From: JBHOQS01 sp042408875
Lineage (GTDB): Bacteria; Chloroflexota; UBA11872; JBHOQS01
Assembly (NCBI GenBank): GCA_042408875.1
Contig: JBHOQS010000015.1
Span: forward strand, 387,192-451,191
Reading direction: 5' to 3'
DNA: 64,000 nucleotides
A model generated the notes under the pieces. The model did not search any database. It saw only the letters and a list, made by a program, of their open reading frames with translations, and was not told the origin of the DNA. Below, one piece after another: positions 7,493 through 16,604 of the stretch; positions within the stretch are counted from its first letter, which is position 1; the number at the start of each line of letters is the position of its first letter. The position numbers and the translations under genes are program-made.

Positions 7493-8770
7493 TTACATGC
7501 CGCGCACCAGCCGGCCGAGGATCACTGCGCCACGCTCAGCGCTGCGCCGCTTCTCCTCGACATCACGCTTGGTGAGGGCGAGGGTGCTGAAATGCGCACC
7601 TCGCTCGACAACGCGTGCCACCAGCCCGAGCCGGAGCAGCTCCATTGCCAGCGACTCGGCCTTGCCCTCCCCGCCGAAGGACTGCGGATCCAGCAGGACT
7701 GCTGCGGGCGTCAGATTCTTGTTCAAGAGGCCGACGGCCTGGTCGAGCCAGCTTCGGTCCACCGATGGTGTGATGATCACCACGCTCATGCCGCGGCTCA
7801 GGCCTACCGCCGTGTCCTGGATCACCTGCGCCAGCGGCACAGAGCCGTCTGCGGCGACCGTCGCCAGCACCTCCAGCAAGCGCCAGAAGTGCGTGGTGCC
7901 TTTGTCCTGCGGGATCACGTGCCGCTCAGCGCCGTAGGCGATGAGGCCGACGGACTTGTTCTCACGGATCGCCTTGTTGATGAACGCCGTGGCGAGCTTC
8001 ACGGCGTACTCCTCGGTCGAGTCATCGCCCTCACCGAGATGGACGTTGCGGTGCAGGTCCAGGATGATCCAGACGTTGCCGGCGGGCTCTAGGTCGAACT
8101 CCCGCACCTGGAGCTCCCCTCGTCGCGCCGTATGCAGCCAGTGCACTCGTTTCAGGCTGTCGCCCGGCGCGTACGGGCGCACCGAGGCGGCGTCGGTGGT
8201 CATCTGGAGCGTGCGAGCGCTCGAGCGCGAGCTGCCCTGCACGCGGCCAGACGGCAGCTCGATGCCGGGCAGATCGACGATCGGTGGATAAACCACGAAC
8301 GAGGCAGCGTGGCCAACACGCACCGTTCCAGCAAAGATGCCGAACGGATCGCCGGTGATCACTTCGAGTGGACCGAGGCGATAGAGGCCGCGGCGCCGGC
8401 ACACCACGCGTGCCGACCAGCTCTTCGAGCGCCGCCCGCCCAGGTTTTCCACGATGCCGGCGTTGTAGTCCGGCAGGTTCGAGCCGTCCCGCACTTCCAG
8501 CCAGAGGGCAGGCAGGCGGCTCGTGTTGGTGATCTTAAACTGCTCGTGGATGACATCCCCGGCGACACACCACTTGGTGAGCAGGTGCCGCTCCACGGAA
8601 AGGTTATCGACAAGCTGGCGCGTCCAGATATACGAGACCAGCGCCAGGGCAAAGAGAGCGTAAAACATGTAAAACAGCACCGTGCTCGACGCCACCAGTG
8701 CGACGACCAGCAAGACACCGGCGAGCACGAGCACGAGTGGCTTCTGTAAGATGACGGCGCGCTCCGGCAC
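7493..8770 (-). CDS. DUF58 domain protein
   Basis: A 425-residue protein with two N-terminal membrane helices (LVLVLAGVLLVVALVASSTVLFYMFYALFALA region) and a C-terminal vWA-like DUF58 domain. The domain signature is the segment YAPGDSLKRVHWLHTARRGE followed by LQVREFDLEPAG. The start is a GTG at 8770 with GGAGG five bases upstream, which fits better than far-upstream ATGs. DUF58 proteins commonly work with MoxR ATPases and a transglutaminase. Here the transglutaminase follows directly (the TAA stop abuts a possible ATG), but no moxR gene is adjacent. The molecular role is not established. Confidence 0.85.
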   Translation of the reverse strand: MPERAVILQKPLVLVLAGVLLVVALVASSTVLFYMFYALFALALVSYIWTRQLVDNLSVERHLLTKWCVAGDVIHEQFKITNTSRLPALWLEVRDGSNLPDYNAGIVENLGGRRSKSWSARVVCRRRGLYRLGPLEVITGDPFGIFAGTVRVGHAASFVVYPPIVDLPGIELPSGRVQGSSRSSARTLQMTTDAASVRPYAPGDSLKRVHWLHTARRGELQVREFDLEPAGNVWIILDLHRNVHLGEGDDSTEEYAVKLATAFINKAIRENKSVGLIAYGAERHVIPQDKGTTHFWRLLEVLATVAADGSVPLAQVIQDTAVGLSRGMSVVIITPSVDRSWLDQAVGLLNKNLTPAAVLLDPQSFGGEGKAESLAMELLRLGLVARVVERGAHFSTLALTKRDVEEKRRSAERGAVILGRLVRGM

Positions 8771-8923
8771 GTTGGCCTCCTCGTCTGACCGGACCTGCCA
8801 GCCGGGCGATCGTGAGAGGCGCCCGGCACCACACGACGCACCCGCCCACAACCAGGGGCACTCAAAGTATACCCAAAGAATGGCTAGGTATAAAGCGCCA
8901 GATCGGGGCGTGCCGCGCTGCGG

Positions 8924-8952
8924 TTGACATTTTGCAGAGAAGGCGGTAGCAT
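8924..8952 (+). promoter_or_regulatory. Probable sigma70-type promoter for the ANTAR regulator
   Basis: TTGACA at 8924-8929 is followed after 17 bases by TAGCAT at 8947-8952. The -35 box is perfect and the -10 box matches 4 of 6 positions. It lies 84 bases upstream of the ANTAR regulator start, in the gap between the divergent DUF58 gene and the regulator. Confidence 0.6.
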
Positions 8953-9035
8953 CCCAGCAAAGATGTCCCCGCGGTAACGTCGCTGCGGGCCGGCTGTCAG
9001 TCGCAAAGTGGCACGATGCCGGGAGTTGCGTACCT

Positions 9036-9668
9036 ATGGGTTCGAGCGCTGCTACGTCTCGTCCCTCCGGTGCCGTACCAGGTCCAGTGCGGGTTATCAT
9101 TGCCGACGATGAGTCGATTATCCGTATCGACCTGCGCGAGACGCTCACTGCCCAGGGCTACCTGGTCGTCGGTGAGGCGGCGGATGGCCGGAGCGCGGTG
9201 AACCTCGCTCGCGAGCTGCGCCCGGACATTGTGATCATGGACATCAAGATGCCGGGCGACGTCGATGGCATCGAGGCAGCGCGCATTCTGACGCGCGAAA
9301 AAATCGCTCCTGTGCTCCTGCTGACCGCCTTCAACCAGAAGGAACTGGTCGAAGGGGCCAAGGATGCCGGCGTCGTCGGCTACCTCGTGAAGCCGTTCCG
9401 TGAGCGAGACCTGGCGCCGGCCATCGAAGTGGCGCTAGCCCGCTACCGAGAGTTTCTCGAGCTGGACCGACAGGTGGGCGATCTCAAAGAGGCCCTGGAG
9501 ACGCGCAAGCTGGTTGATCGGGCCAAAGGCATCCTGATGGACACGCAGGGCTTGAAGGAAGCGGAGGCCTTCCGCAGGATCCAGAAGCTAAGCATGAACT
9601 CGCGCAAGTCGATGCGCGAGGTGGCCGAGGCTATCCTCCTCGCGCACGAAGTGCATGAGCTGAAGTAG
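9036..9668 (+). CDS. Response regulator with ANTAR RNA-binding output domain
   Basis: A 210-residue two-domain protein. The receiver domain (about 18-133) has the acidic pair Asp24/Asp25, phosphoacceptor Asp69 (IMDIKMPGD), Thr97 and Lys119 (LVKPF). The ANTAR domain (about 150-203) has the signature LVDRAKGILM and a Met-Arg-Glu-Val-Ala helix. Proteins of the AmiR/NasR type bind dual-hairpin RNA leaders when phosphorylated and stop transcription termination. No sensor kinase is adjacent. About 17 residues precede the usual receiver start, and a GTG at 9087 is an alternative start. Confidence 0.93.
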   Translation: MGSSAATSRPSGAVPGPVRVIIADDESIIRIDLRETLTAQGYLVVGEAADGRSAVNLARELRPDIVIMDIKMPGDVDGIEAARILTREKIAPVLLLTAFNQKELVEGAKDAGVVGYLVKPFRERDLAPAIEVALARYREFLELDRQVGDLKEALETRKLVDRAKGILMDTQGLKEAEAFRRIQKLSMNSRKSMREVAEAILLAHEVHELK

Positions 9669-9759
9669 CAGCGACGCTGGCCAGGGCAGCCAGCACGCAT
9701 GTCGGCGCCCTGACCGGTCTTTTCCGATTTGCACGATTTCTCTCCTACCAGCGAAAAGA

Positions 9760-12700
9760 GTGCTTGGCGAGATCGTCGCCACCTCTCAGGCCCGCCAGCA
9801 GGTGGCGCTCCCGGTTCGACGCCCCCGTCGGGCGGTCGTTGTGCCGCAGCGGGCCTGCGATGCCCTTGCCCTTCTGGCACTCTTAGCCGTCTTGCTGATA
9901 GCCTATCGCTGGCTGCTCTCCGGCCGCCTCATCCTGGGGAGCTACGATGTCGTCTCGTATTTTTACCCCTATCGTGAGTACGCGGCGCAGGTCCTGCGCA
10001 GCGGGAAGCTGCCGCTTTGGAATCCTTATCTCTTTGCCGGCGCGCCATTCCTAGCGAATATCCAGACGGCAGTCTTCTACCCCTTGAACCTTCCGCACCT
10101 CCTCTTACCTACTGGACAGGCCCTGACCGTCGTCATCCTCAGCCACCTCTATCTCGCCGGAGCCGGCGCGTACGTCTTCGCCCGCGCTGCCTGCAGCATC
10201 GGGCCGGCAGGCGCCCTCGTCGCAGGCCTGGCCTTCATGCTCGGCGGCTTCCTGAGCGCGCAGGCCGGCCACGTGAACCAGCTCAGCGTGGCCGCCTGGC
10301 TGCCCTGGCTGTTGCTTACGTTCGAACGCGCCGCCCTGACGCGACGTCTCGTGTGGGCTGTGGCCGGCGCCGCCGTGCTGGCGCTTCAGCTTCTGGCCGG
10401 CCACACCCAGGAGGTCTATCTGAGCCTGCTCGCCCTGGGTGCGCTGGCCGTATTCCTCGTGCCGGTGGCAGCGTGGCGGTGCCAGCGCTCCTGGCAGCCG
10501 GTGGACAGGTTCCCCCGCCGCTGGCCTACTGTCCTGTGGGAACGCATGTCTTCGCTAGTGGGCCAGCTGCTGATCCAGGCACTCGTGAACGGTCTTGCGC
10601 TCTCCCTCATCGTCGGGCTGGCAGGGTTGGTGGCAGCGGCGCAGCTCCTGCCTACCATAGAGCTCTCATCTCATTCCATCCGCGCTGGAGGGCTCACGCT
10701 GGCCGAAGCGGTGTCATTCTCGCTGCCGCGCCAGGAGCTCGCGCTGGCCCTCCTGCCCGGCTACGGTGCGCTGCCGACCAGCAACGAGTATCTGGCCTAT
10801 ATCGGCGCGGCGGGGCTCGCGATGGCTGCGCTGGGAACACTGGCTGCTGTACGGCGTCCGCTCGCGCTGTTCTTCGTAGCGCTAGCGGTTTTTTCGCTGG
10901 GCATGGCGCTGGGCGCGAACGGGCCGCTCTTCGCGCGCGTGTTTGCGTTCCTGCCTGGCATGAGTCTCTTCCGCGTGCCGGCTCGGTGGCTGTTCCTGTA
11001 TGCGTTCGCAGTGGCGATGCTGGCCGGGTTCGGTGTGGACCTGCTTCGGCCCTGGCAGAAACAGGCGCGCCGGCTGCGCACCTCCCTGCTCCTTGCCGCC
11101 TGTGCGGCATTAGCCGGCGGGATCGTGGCCGGACGGGTGTGGCTCCAGCTTCGTGCCGAGACCTGGGCATTGCCATCGGCGGCAGCGCAGGTTCGCTGGC
11201 TCCAGGCCAGTGCTGCGGCTGCGGCCCTGCCGGCGCTAGCAGCTGTACCGCACGTCCAGCGTGTGACTGGACTGCTGGCGGCTGTGCTCGTTGCCGCCGA
11301 ACTCCTGGCAGCCAGCACCCGCGCCACGTACCACATGCCCACGCCTGCCGAGGCGCTCGAGAGCGTCCCAGCGGCCGAGGAGATGCTCCGCCTGCCTCTA
11401 GGCAGCGGTCGCATCCTCAGCATCGCAGACTCCTCCTTCCTGCTGCACAGTCCGGCGGATCAGATCGCAGCCATCCGGCAGGCGTTTGGGGAGGAGGCTG
11501 CCGCGAACTTCGTGGTGAATGCGAAGTACCGGCTCATCGGCGCGCCGAACCTGCCACTGGCCAATGGCTATGCCACGCTGGATGGCTACGACGGGGGCGT
11601 GCTGCCGCTACGCAACTATGTATTGTTGAAACGCCTGGCAGTGCCGCCAGCACGCGATCATCCCGATGGGCTCTTTCGCTTCCAGCTCGACGGCGTGCAG
11701 GGGCTGCCGTACCTGCGCCTCCTAGAGCTGATGAACGTGCGCGTCCTGGTGAAGGACACGCTCGAAGACCTGGTCGTCGACGGAGTGCGTTACGACCTCA
11801 CCGGCGGGGTCGTGCTCGGGCAGCCGCGCTGCCGTGACGGCGCCTGCACACCAGCTCCCGGCGATACGCCGGCGCTGCCGCTGCGCGCCGAGCCGATGGC
11901 CGAGTACACCCTCAGACCACCGGCCGGTACCTACACGCGCGTCGGTATGATTACCTACCTTGAGAATGGGGCGGGACTCCCGGATGGGACGCCAGTCGCA
12001 TTGCTCACCGCTGTGCCACGGGGCGGCCTGCCTTCGACTGCTGAAGACGCCCCCCCTGGCTACCAGTACCTCCTGGTGGCCGGAACAGATACCGCAGACG
12101 CGCGGGCCGCGCTGGCAGGTGGGTCGGCACCGACCCATCGTCAGCCGCGCATCGCCGGGCGGTGGAAGTCTGACCCCGGCGCGGCATACTATGTGGCGGC
12201 ATTTGATCTCCCCCAGCCGGCGGAGCTCGAACGGCTGGAGCTACGCTACCTGGCAGCGCAGGGGCAGCTGGCGATCCGCGCGATCACGCTGGTGCCTACC
12301 GCCGGGCCGGCCGCGGCCGTTCCGCTGGTACCCCTGCCGGATGGTACGCTGCCCCTGCGCTACGACGGGGATATCAGGATCTACACAGTCCCCAACGCGC
12401 TGCCCCGCGCCTTCCTTGTACCATCGGTGCGCCTGGCCGCATCGGATCAGGAGGCGCTCGAATGGCTGGCTGATCCTGCGCTCGACATTCGACGCACCGC
12501 TATCCTGCCCGCAGCGGACGAGCCGCTGCCGGCGCGCCCTGGCCTGCGGGCTGCGGTCCGCGAGCTGCTGCGCCGGCCCTCACCCGGCACGCTGCGCCAG
12601 ACCATGACGGCTGCCGCCGGAGCGCTGCGGGCACGCCTGGCCCCGCGGCTGCCCGCCGGCGGCGCTCCCGGCACGGAGCTCCGGCAGCGGTTCCGTCCGG

Positions 12701-13065
12701 TGCCCCCGGCTCGCGGCGATGGGCCGCCGGAGTACCGCCTGCCGGGCAACTCCGGCCATGCCGGACTGGCGCGGATCCTCGCTTACGAGCCTGAGCGCGT
12801 GGTGGTAGAGGTCTGGGCCGAGGAGCCGAGCTTCCTCATCTTGAGTGATGCGTTCTACCCCGGCTGGGAGGCGACGGTCGATGGCCAGCCGGCCCCGATC
12901 CTGCGCGCGGATATCCTGCTGCGTGCTGTTGAGGTGCCTGCCGGAGGACACATCGTCGAGTTCACCTACCGCTGCCGGCCGCTAGAGGCGGGCATGCGGC
13001 TGAGCGTAGTCGGCCTGTTTGCCCTGGCTGCCTCCGCGCTGGCCCTAGCCTGGTGGCGCCGGTAG
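9760..13065 (+). CDS. Large YfhO-like multi-pass membrane protein
   Basis: An 1101-residue protein with many hydrophobic helices in the first half (about residues 30-510), a long soluble region, and a final helix (LSVVGLFALAASALALAWW) before the C-terminus. The N-terminal pattern GSYDVVSYFYPYREYAAQVLRSGKLPLWNPYLFAGAPFLA is typical of YfhO and related GT-C-like glycosyltransferase proteins. YfhO in Firmicutes decorates lipoteichoic acid. The substrate here is unknown. The final soluble segment (YEPERVVVEVWAEEPSFLILSDAFYPGWEATVDG) is also found in this family. The start is a GTG and the ribosome site is weak. Confidence 0.8.
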   Translation: MLGEIVATSQARQQVALPVRRPRRAVVVPQRACDALALLALLAVLLIAYRWLLSGRLILGSYDVVSYFYPYREYAAQVLRSGKLPLWNPYLFAGAPFLANIQTAVFYPLNLPHLLLPTGQALTVVILSHLYLAGAGAYVFARAACSIGPAGALVAGLAFMLGGFLSAQAGHVNQLSVAAWLPWLLLTFERAALTRRLVWAVAGAAVLALQLLAGHTQEVYLSLLALGALAVFLVPVAAWRCQRSWQPVDRFPRRWPTVLWERMSSLVGQLLIQALVNGLALSLIVGLAGLVAAAQLLPTIELSSHSIRAGGLTLAEAVSFSLPRQELALALLPGYGALPTSNEYLAYIGAAGLAMAALGTLAAVRRPLALFFVALAVFSLGMALGANGPLFARVFAFLPGMSLFRVPARWLFLYAFAVAMLAGFGVDLLRPWQKQARRLRTSLLLAACAALAGGIVAGRVWLQLRAETWALPSAAAQVRWLQASAAAAALPALAAVPHVQRVTGLLAAVLVAAELLAASTRATYHMPTPAEALESVPAAEEMLRLPLGSGRILSIADSSFLLHSPADQIAAIRQAFGEEAAANFVVNAKYRLIGAPNLPLANGYATLDGYDGGVLPLRNYVLLKRLAVPPARDHPDGLFRFQLDGVQGLPYLRLLELMNVRVLVKDTLEDLVVDGVRYDLTGGVVLGQPRCRDGACTPAPGDTPALPLRAEPMAEYTLRPPAGTYTRVGMITYLENGAGLPDGTPVALLTAVPRGGLPSTAEDAPPGYQYLLVAGTDTADARAALAGGSAPTHRQPRIAGRWKSDPGAAYYVAAFDLPQPAELERLELRYLAAQGQLAIRAITLVPTAGPAAAVPLVPLPDGTLPLRYDGDIRIYTVPNALPRAFLVPSVRLAASDQEALEWLADPALDIRRTAILPAADEPLPARPGLRAAVRELLRRPSPGTLRQTMTAAAGALRARLAPRLPAGGAPGTELRQRFRPVPPARGDGPPEYRLPGNSGHAGLARILAYEPERVVVEVWAEEPSFLILSDAFYPGWEATVDGQPAPILRADILLRAVEVPAGGHIVEFTYRCRPLEAGMRLSVVGLFALAASALALAWWRR

Positions 13066-13077
13066 ACTGGACGCGAT

Positions 13078-13106
13078 TTGACCGGGCTGTGAGCCGCCCC
13101 TATAAT
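13078..13106 (+). promoter_or_regulatory. Strong sigma70-type promoter of the marR unit
   Basis: TTGACC at 13078-13083 is separated by exactly 17 bases from a perfect TATAAT at 13101-13106. It points at the MarR-family gene starting at 13164. It begins 13 bases after the YfhO-like stop. Confidence 0.75.
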
Positions 13107-13121
13107 TGCGCCTGGCTGGAC

Positions 13122-13142
13122 ATACTTGCCTAAGCTAAGTAT
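13122..13142. promoter_or_regulatory. Palindromic candidate MarR operator
   Basis: A 21-base imperfect palindrome has outer half-sites ATACTT and AAGTAT. It begins 15 bases after the -10 box and ends 21 bases before the marR start. Its position over the early transcribed region fits autorepression by the MarR-type protein. Confidence 0.55.
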
Positions 13143-13163
13143 CTGGGTAGGGACAGGCTGCGA

Positions 13164-13685
13164 ATGAGCGAGAGCGCTGTGCCCGACGACCTGGCAGCCG
13201 TCTGCGGGGCGCGCCTAGCTACTTTGCTGCCGCGCCTGGCGCGCCTATTGGCACGGCAGCTCAAGAAGCAGGAGCTGCCGGCCGGGTTGTCCGTGCCGCA
13301 GTATCAGATGCTCCGTGCCCTGCGCCGGCGGGACCGCATGCCCAGCGAGCTCGCGCGACTGTTCATGGTCAGCATGCCCACTGTGTCGCGCGCGGTGAAC
13401 GCGCTGGTAGCCAAGGGGCTGGTTGAGCGTCTCCAGGACCCGGATGACGGCCGGTCGGTCAGGCTGCGGATCACCGCAGCTGGGCTGAGCGCCTGCGCCC
13501 GCGCCGACCAGGTGGCCAGCCAGACTGCCGCACGCCTGGTCGAGGGACTGGATCGCCAGGCGCTTGAGCGAGTCCTGACCTCGCTCGACGAGCTTGAGAA
13601 CGGCATTCCCCAGCTGGTAGGACGCCCTGCACTGGCTGAGCCGAGGTCCACCGTCGAGCCAGTGGTGCCGTGGGGTCGTGAGTGA
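13164..13685 (+). CDS. MarR family transcriptional regulator
   Basis: A 173-residue winged-helix regulator. The HTH lies in MPSELARLFMVSMPTVSRAVNALVAKGLVERL (about 57-88), followed by the wing DPDDGRSVRLRITAAG. MarR proteins are dimeric repressors released by small phenolic or drug-like ligands, and often control an adjacent efflux system. It is followed 162 bases later by an HlyD-type adaptor gene in the same orientation. A strong promoter and a 21-bp palindrome precede it, which suggests autoregulation. The last 20 or so residues are not conserved-looking. Confidence 0.92.
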   Translation: MSESAVPDDLAAVCGARLATLLPRLARLLARQLKKQELPAGLSVPQYQMLRALRRRDRMPSELARLFMVSMPTVSRAVNALVAKGLVERLQDPDDGRSVRLRITAAGLSACARADQVASQTAARLVEGLDRQALERVLTSLDELENGIPQLVGRPALAEPRSTVEPVVPWGRE

Positions 13686-13847
13686 GCACGTTCACACGAG
13701 ATACTACTGAGGTACTAAACCAAAGCCAAGGTGAAACCCGCAGACGCCAGGCACAGAGCCATGTAGATCCCATCTTAGGCTTAGGTACTAGAGGTACCAA
13801 ACACGAGATAAGTCGAACCCTCAATGAACGAGGAGGAAACCGCTGGG

Positions 13848-16217
13848 ATGCCTGCTCACAGACCTGTTTCCCGCCGCTCCCTACGTGTGTTGATTGAGAT
13901 GCACCGCTTGCTGGCTCGCAGCGGGCCTGAGAAGCCTGCACACCTGCAGCATGATGCGGTCCAGGCGCCAGAAGAGTTGCGAGCCCTAGGCGACGCTGCC
14001 GGCCGGTGGCGCCCCTGGTTCTGGCCACGCACCCCGATCGAGCGCGCGGTGCTCGTGTTTGCCGCAGCCGGTATGGTCCTCGTGGGGACACTCTGGGCCC
14101 TTCGCCTGGGCATACCGCAGGCCACCGCAGCGCCGCGGCCGCGCACGGTGCCGGTCGGCCGCGGGGACGTCGTGGCCACAGTCTCGGCAGTTGGGCAGAC
14201 GGTACCGGCCGCGCAGGCTCGGCTCGCCTTCCGCAACGCGGGAAGGCTGCGCGAGCTGAACGTCCAGCTTGGCCAGCGCGTGCAGGCGGGCGAGGTGCTG
14301 GCCCGCCTCGATACCACAGACCTCGAGGCGCAGCTCGCCCAGGCCGAGGCCAACCTAAAGATCCAACGGCTGCGGCTCGAGGCACTCCAGGCCGGGCCGC
14401 GCGCCGAGGAAGTGGCCGCAGCACGGGCTGCCTATGACGCTGCCCTGGCGACCTACGAGCGGGTACGGCAGGGCCCGACGCCGGCTGACATCAGAGCCGC
14501 GGAGGCCGCAGTCGAGAGCGCTCGCGCCCAGCTGGAGAGCGCTCGTGCCCAGCTCCAGAACAAGAGCCAGACGCCCTTGCCGAACGACGTCGCTGCGGCC
14601 GAGGCGGCGGTCGCCCAGGCACAGGCCGCCCTGGACGCCGCCGAAGCTGCCTACCAGCTCAAACAGCAGTCACCGACCCCGGCGGATCTGCGCGCGGCCG
14701 AGGCGGCGGTCGCTCAGGCCGAGGCTGCCGTGGCGAAGGCGCAGGCAGAATACGACGCCAAAGCCAGTAGCGACGCGGTGGCCGCCGATCTAAAGAAAGC
14801 TGAGGCCGATGTTGCCGCGGCGGAGCTTGCTGTGGAGAACGCACGCAAGAACTTGGAGGACCTGCGGGCGAAGCCCCGGCCGCAGGACGTCCAGGCGGCT
14901 CAGGCGGCGGTGTATAAGGCCGCGGTCGCTTTGCAGAAGGCTGAGGCAGATCTCTTCGCCGCGAGTGGGCGCGACCAGCGTACCCGCGCCCCGCTGGAGC
15001 AAGCAGTGGCGCAAGCGCGCGCCGAGCTGGCGGCCGCCGAGGCGAATCTGGCGAAAGTAAATGTGCCGGCAACCCCGGCGGAGCTGGCCGCCGCGGAGAA
15101 AGCCGTCTCCGTCGCTGAGGCGAACCTGGCGGCGGCCCGAGCCAGGCTTGAGTCGTTGCGCAGCGGCGCCGATCGGGAGCAGGCCCGCCTCAACCTCGAG
15201 AGCGCCAAAGCTGCGCTGGCCAGTGCGCGTGCCCGCTATGAGCAGGTGAAAGCCGGGCCGGCCCCAGCAGAGCTCGTCGCTGCCGAGCAGCAGGTTAAGA
15301 GCGCGCGGGCGGCGCTGGCCAGCGCGCAGGCGCGGCTTGAATATGTACGCACCGGTGCGCCGGAGGCGGAGCTCGAGGCGGCACGGCGTGCCGTCGAGGC
15401 CGCCGCGGCAAACCTGGCGGCGGCGCAGGCGCGACTCGAACAGGTGAAGGCCGGACCGCTGGAGGCCGATCTGCGTGTGGCCCAGGCTAACCTCCAGGCC
15501 GCGAAGGCGCAGATGGATGCCAAGCTGGCCTCGGTTCCGCAGACTGATATCGCTCTGCAAATGGAACAGGTCCGCCAGGCCGAGGCGGCGTACCAGCTCG
15601 CGAAATGGAACCTGGAGAACGCGGTCCTGACCGCGCCGTTCGACGGCGTGGTCGCGGCACTTGGCGCGAACCCCGGCGAAATTGTGACGAATACGACGCC
15701 TATCGTGACGCTGGTGAACTCGGCCGAGGTGCGCGTTGATGTCACGGTAGACGAGGTCGATGTGGCGCGGCTGGATGTAGGCAAGGAGGCTCTCATCCAG
15801 CTCGATGCCCTCCCGAACAAGCAGTTCCGCGGGCGGGTGGTGGGCATCTCGCCGAACGCCATCGTGCAACAGGGCCTCGCCAGCTACCTGGTGACACTGG
15901 CGGTGGAGGGCGAGCAGCTTCCACCGCGAGCAGGGCTCGCCGCCACTGTCACGATCATCGCTGACAAGAAGAGCGGCGTGCTCACCGTGCCCACGCGGGC
16001 GCTGCGCGCGGTGGGCAAGGACCGTTTGGCAGAGGTGCTGCTCCCCAACGGCCGCATCGAGACGCGCACGGTACGCGTTGGCATGAGTAACGAGCAGGTC
16101 GCCGAGGTGCTCGAGGGCTTGAAGGAGGGCGAGCAGGTTCTCGTGTCGAACCTGGCGCCGGGGTTCCTGCGCAGCCTGGCCGACCAGACGCAGACGTCAA
16201 GAACGTCCCAGCCATAG
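13848..16217 (+). CDS. HlyD-family membrane fusion protein with very long coiled coil
   Basis: A 789-residue adaptor with one N-terminal membrane helix (AVLVFAAAGMVLVGTLWALRLG), an N-terminal half-lipoyl segment (GRLRELNVQLGQRVQAGEVL) and about 400 residues of alanine-rich coiled coil. The coiled coil is built of repeated blocks of the form AGPxPA-E/D-xxAAE-xxV-xxA-xAxL. The second lipoyl half (NAVLTAPFDGVVAALGANPGE) and beta-barrel (VDEVDVARLDVGKEALIQLD) follow. Such proteins link an inner-membrane pump to the outside. No pump gene is adjacent. AGGAGG lies 11 bases upstream of the ATG at 13848, while an ATG at 13824 lacks a ribosome site. It is likely under MarR control. Confidence 0.85.
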   Translation: MPAHRPVSRRSLRVLIEMHRLLARSGPEKPAHLQHDAVQAPEELRALGDAAGRWRPWFWPRTPIERAVLVFAAAGMVLVGTLWALRLGIPQATAAPRPRTVPVGRGDVVATVSAVGQTVPAAQARLAFRNAGRLRELNVQLGQRVQAGEVLARLDTTDLEAQLAQAEANLKIQRLRLEALQAGPRAEEVAAARAAYDAALATYERVRQGPTPADIRAAEAAVESARAQLESARAQLQNKSQTPLPNDVAAAEAAVAQAQAALDAAEAAYQLKQQSPTPADLRAAEAAVAQAEAAVAKAQAEYDAKASSDAVAADLKKAEADVAAAELAVENARKNLEDLRAKPRPQDVQAAQAAVYKAAVALQKAEADLFAASGRDQRTRAPLEQAVAQARAELAAAEANLAKVNVPATPAELAAAEKAVSVAEANLAAARARLESLRSGADREQARLNLESAKAALASARARYEQVKAGPAPAELVAAEQQVKSARAALASAQARLEYVRTGAPEAELEAARRAVEAAAANLAAAQARLEQVKAGPLEADLRVAQANLQAAKAQMDAKLASVPQTDIALQMEQVRQAEAAYQLAKWNLENAVLTAPFDGVVAALGANPGEIVTNTTPIVTLVNSAEVRVDVTVDEVDVARLDVGKEALIQLDALPNKQFRGRVVGISPNAIVQQGLASYLVTLAVEGEQLPPRAGLAATVTIIADKKSGVLTVPTRALRAVGKDRLAEVLLPNGRIETRTVRVGMSNEQVAEVLEGLKEGEQVLVSNLAPGFLRSLADQTQTSRTSQP

Positions 16218-16237
16218 GCAAGCCACGACATGACTCG

Positions 16238-16435
16238 ATGATCCGGTTCTTGGTGCACATTGCGCGCCGGGCGGCGCTAGGCGCTGCCCTGGCGCTGTGC
16301 CTCATGCTGGCGCCTCTCCCGGAGTTCGCCGGCATCTGGGAGCCGTTGCGGCTTGGCGCTGGCTCCTTTCTTCTCCTCGTCGTTCTCGGCAAAGCCCTCT
16401 ACGACACGTTCTTTTATGATCACTACTGGCCCTGA
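16238..16435 (+). CDS. Small two-helix membrane protein of unknown function
   Basis: A 65-residue protein with two hydrophobic segments (about residues 11-31 and 40-53) and a polar, aromatic C-terminus ending YDTFFYDHYWP. It starts 20 bases after the adaptor stop, so it is probably in the same transcript. I do not recognise the family. The ribosome site is weak, which limits confidence. A six-base stem (16441-16446 with 16451-16456) follows the stop codon. The remaining gap to the YihY gene shows nothing else. Confidence 0.5.
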   Translation: MIRFLVHIARRAALGAALALCLMLAPLPEFAGIWEPLRLGAGSFLLLVVLGKALYDTFFYDHYWP

Positions 16436-16604
16436 AGTGTGGCGAGCGGGCTCGCCAGGGCAGCAAGACACAGGGGGCTCGCGCTCGCCTTTCCCCCGCT
16501 CAACGCGGCTGGCTTGCCGCGTGGACGAGGGCGGCTTAGAGCTACTCACCACACCGCACACTGGCATGCCTCTTGCAGACGCCTGTCTCGAACGGAGGAG
16601 AGCG

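Noticed and set aside
14790..15869. A long leftward frame opposite the HlyD adaptor
   Set aside because: The alanine-rich coiled coil gives few stops on the opposite strand; the frame shows no protein-like features or ribosome site.
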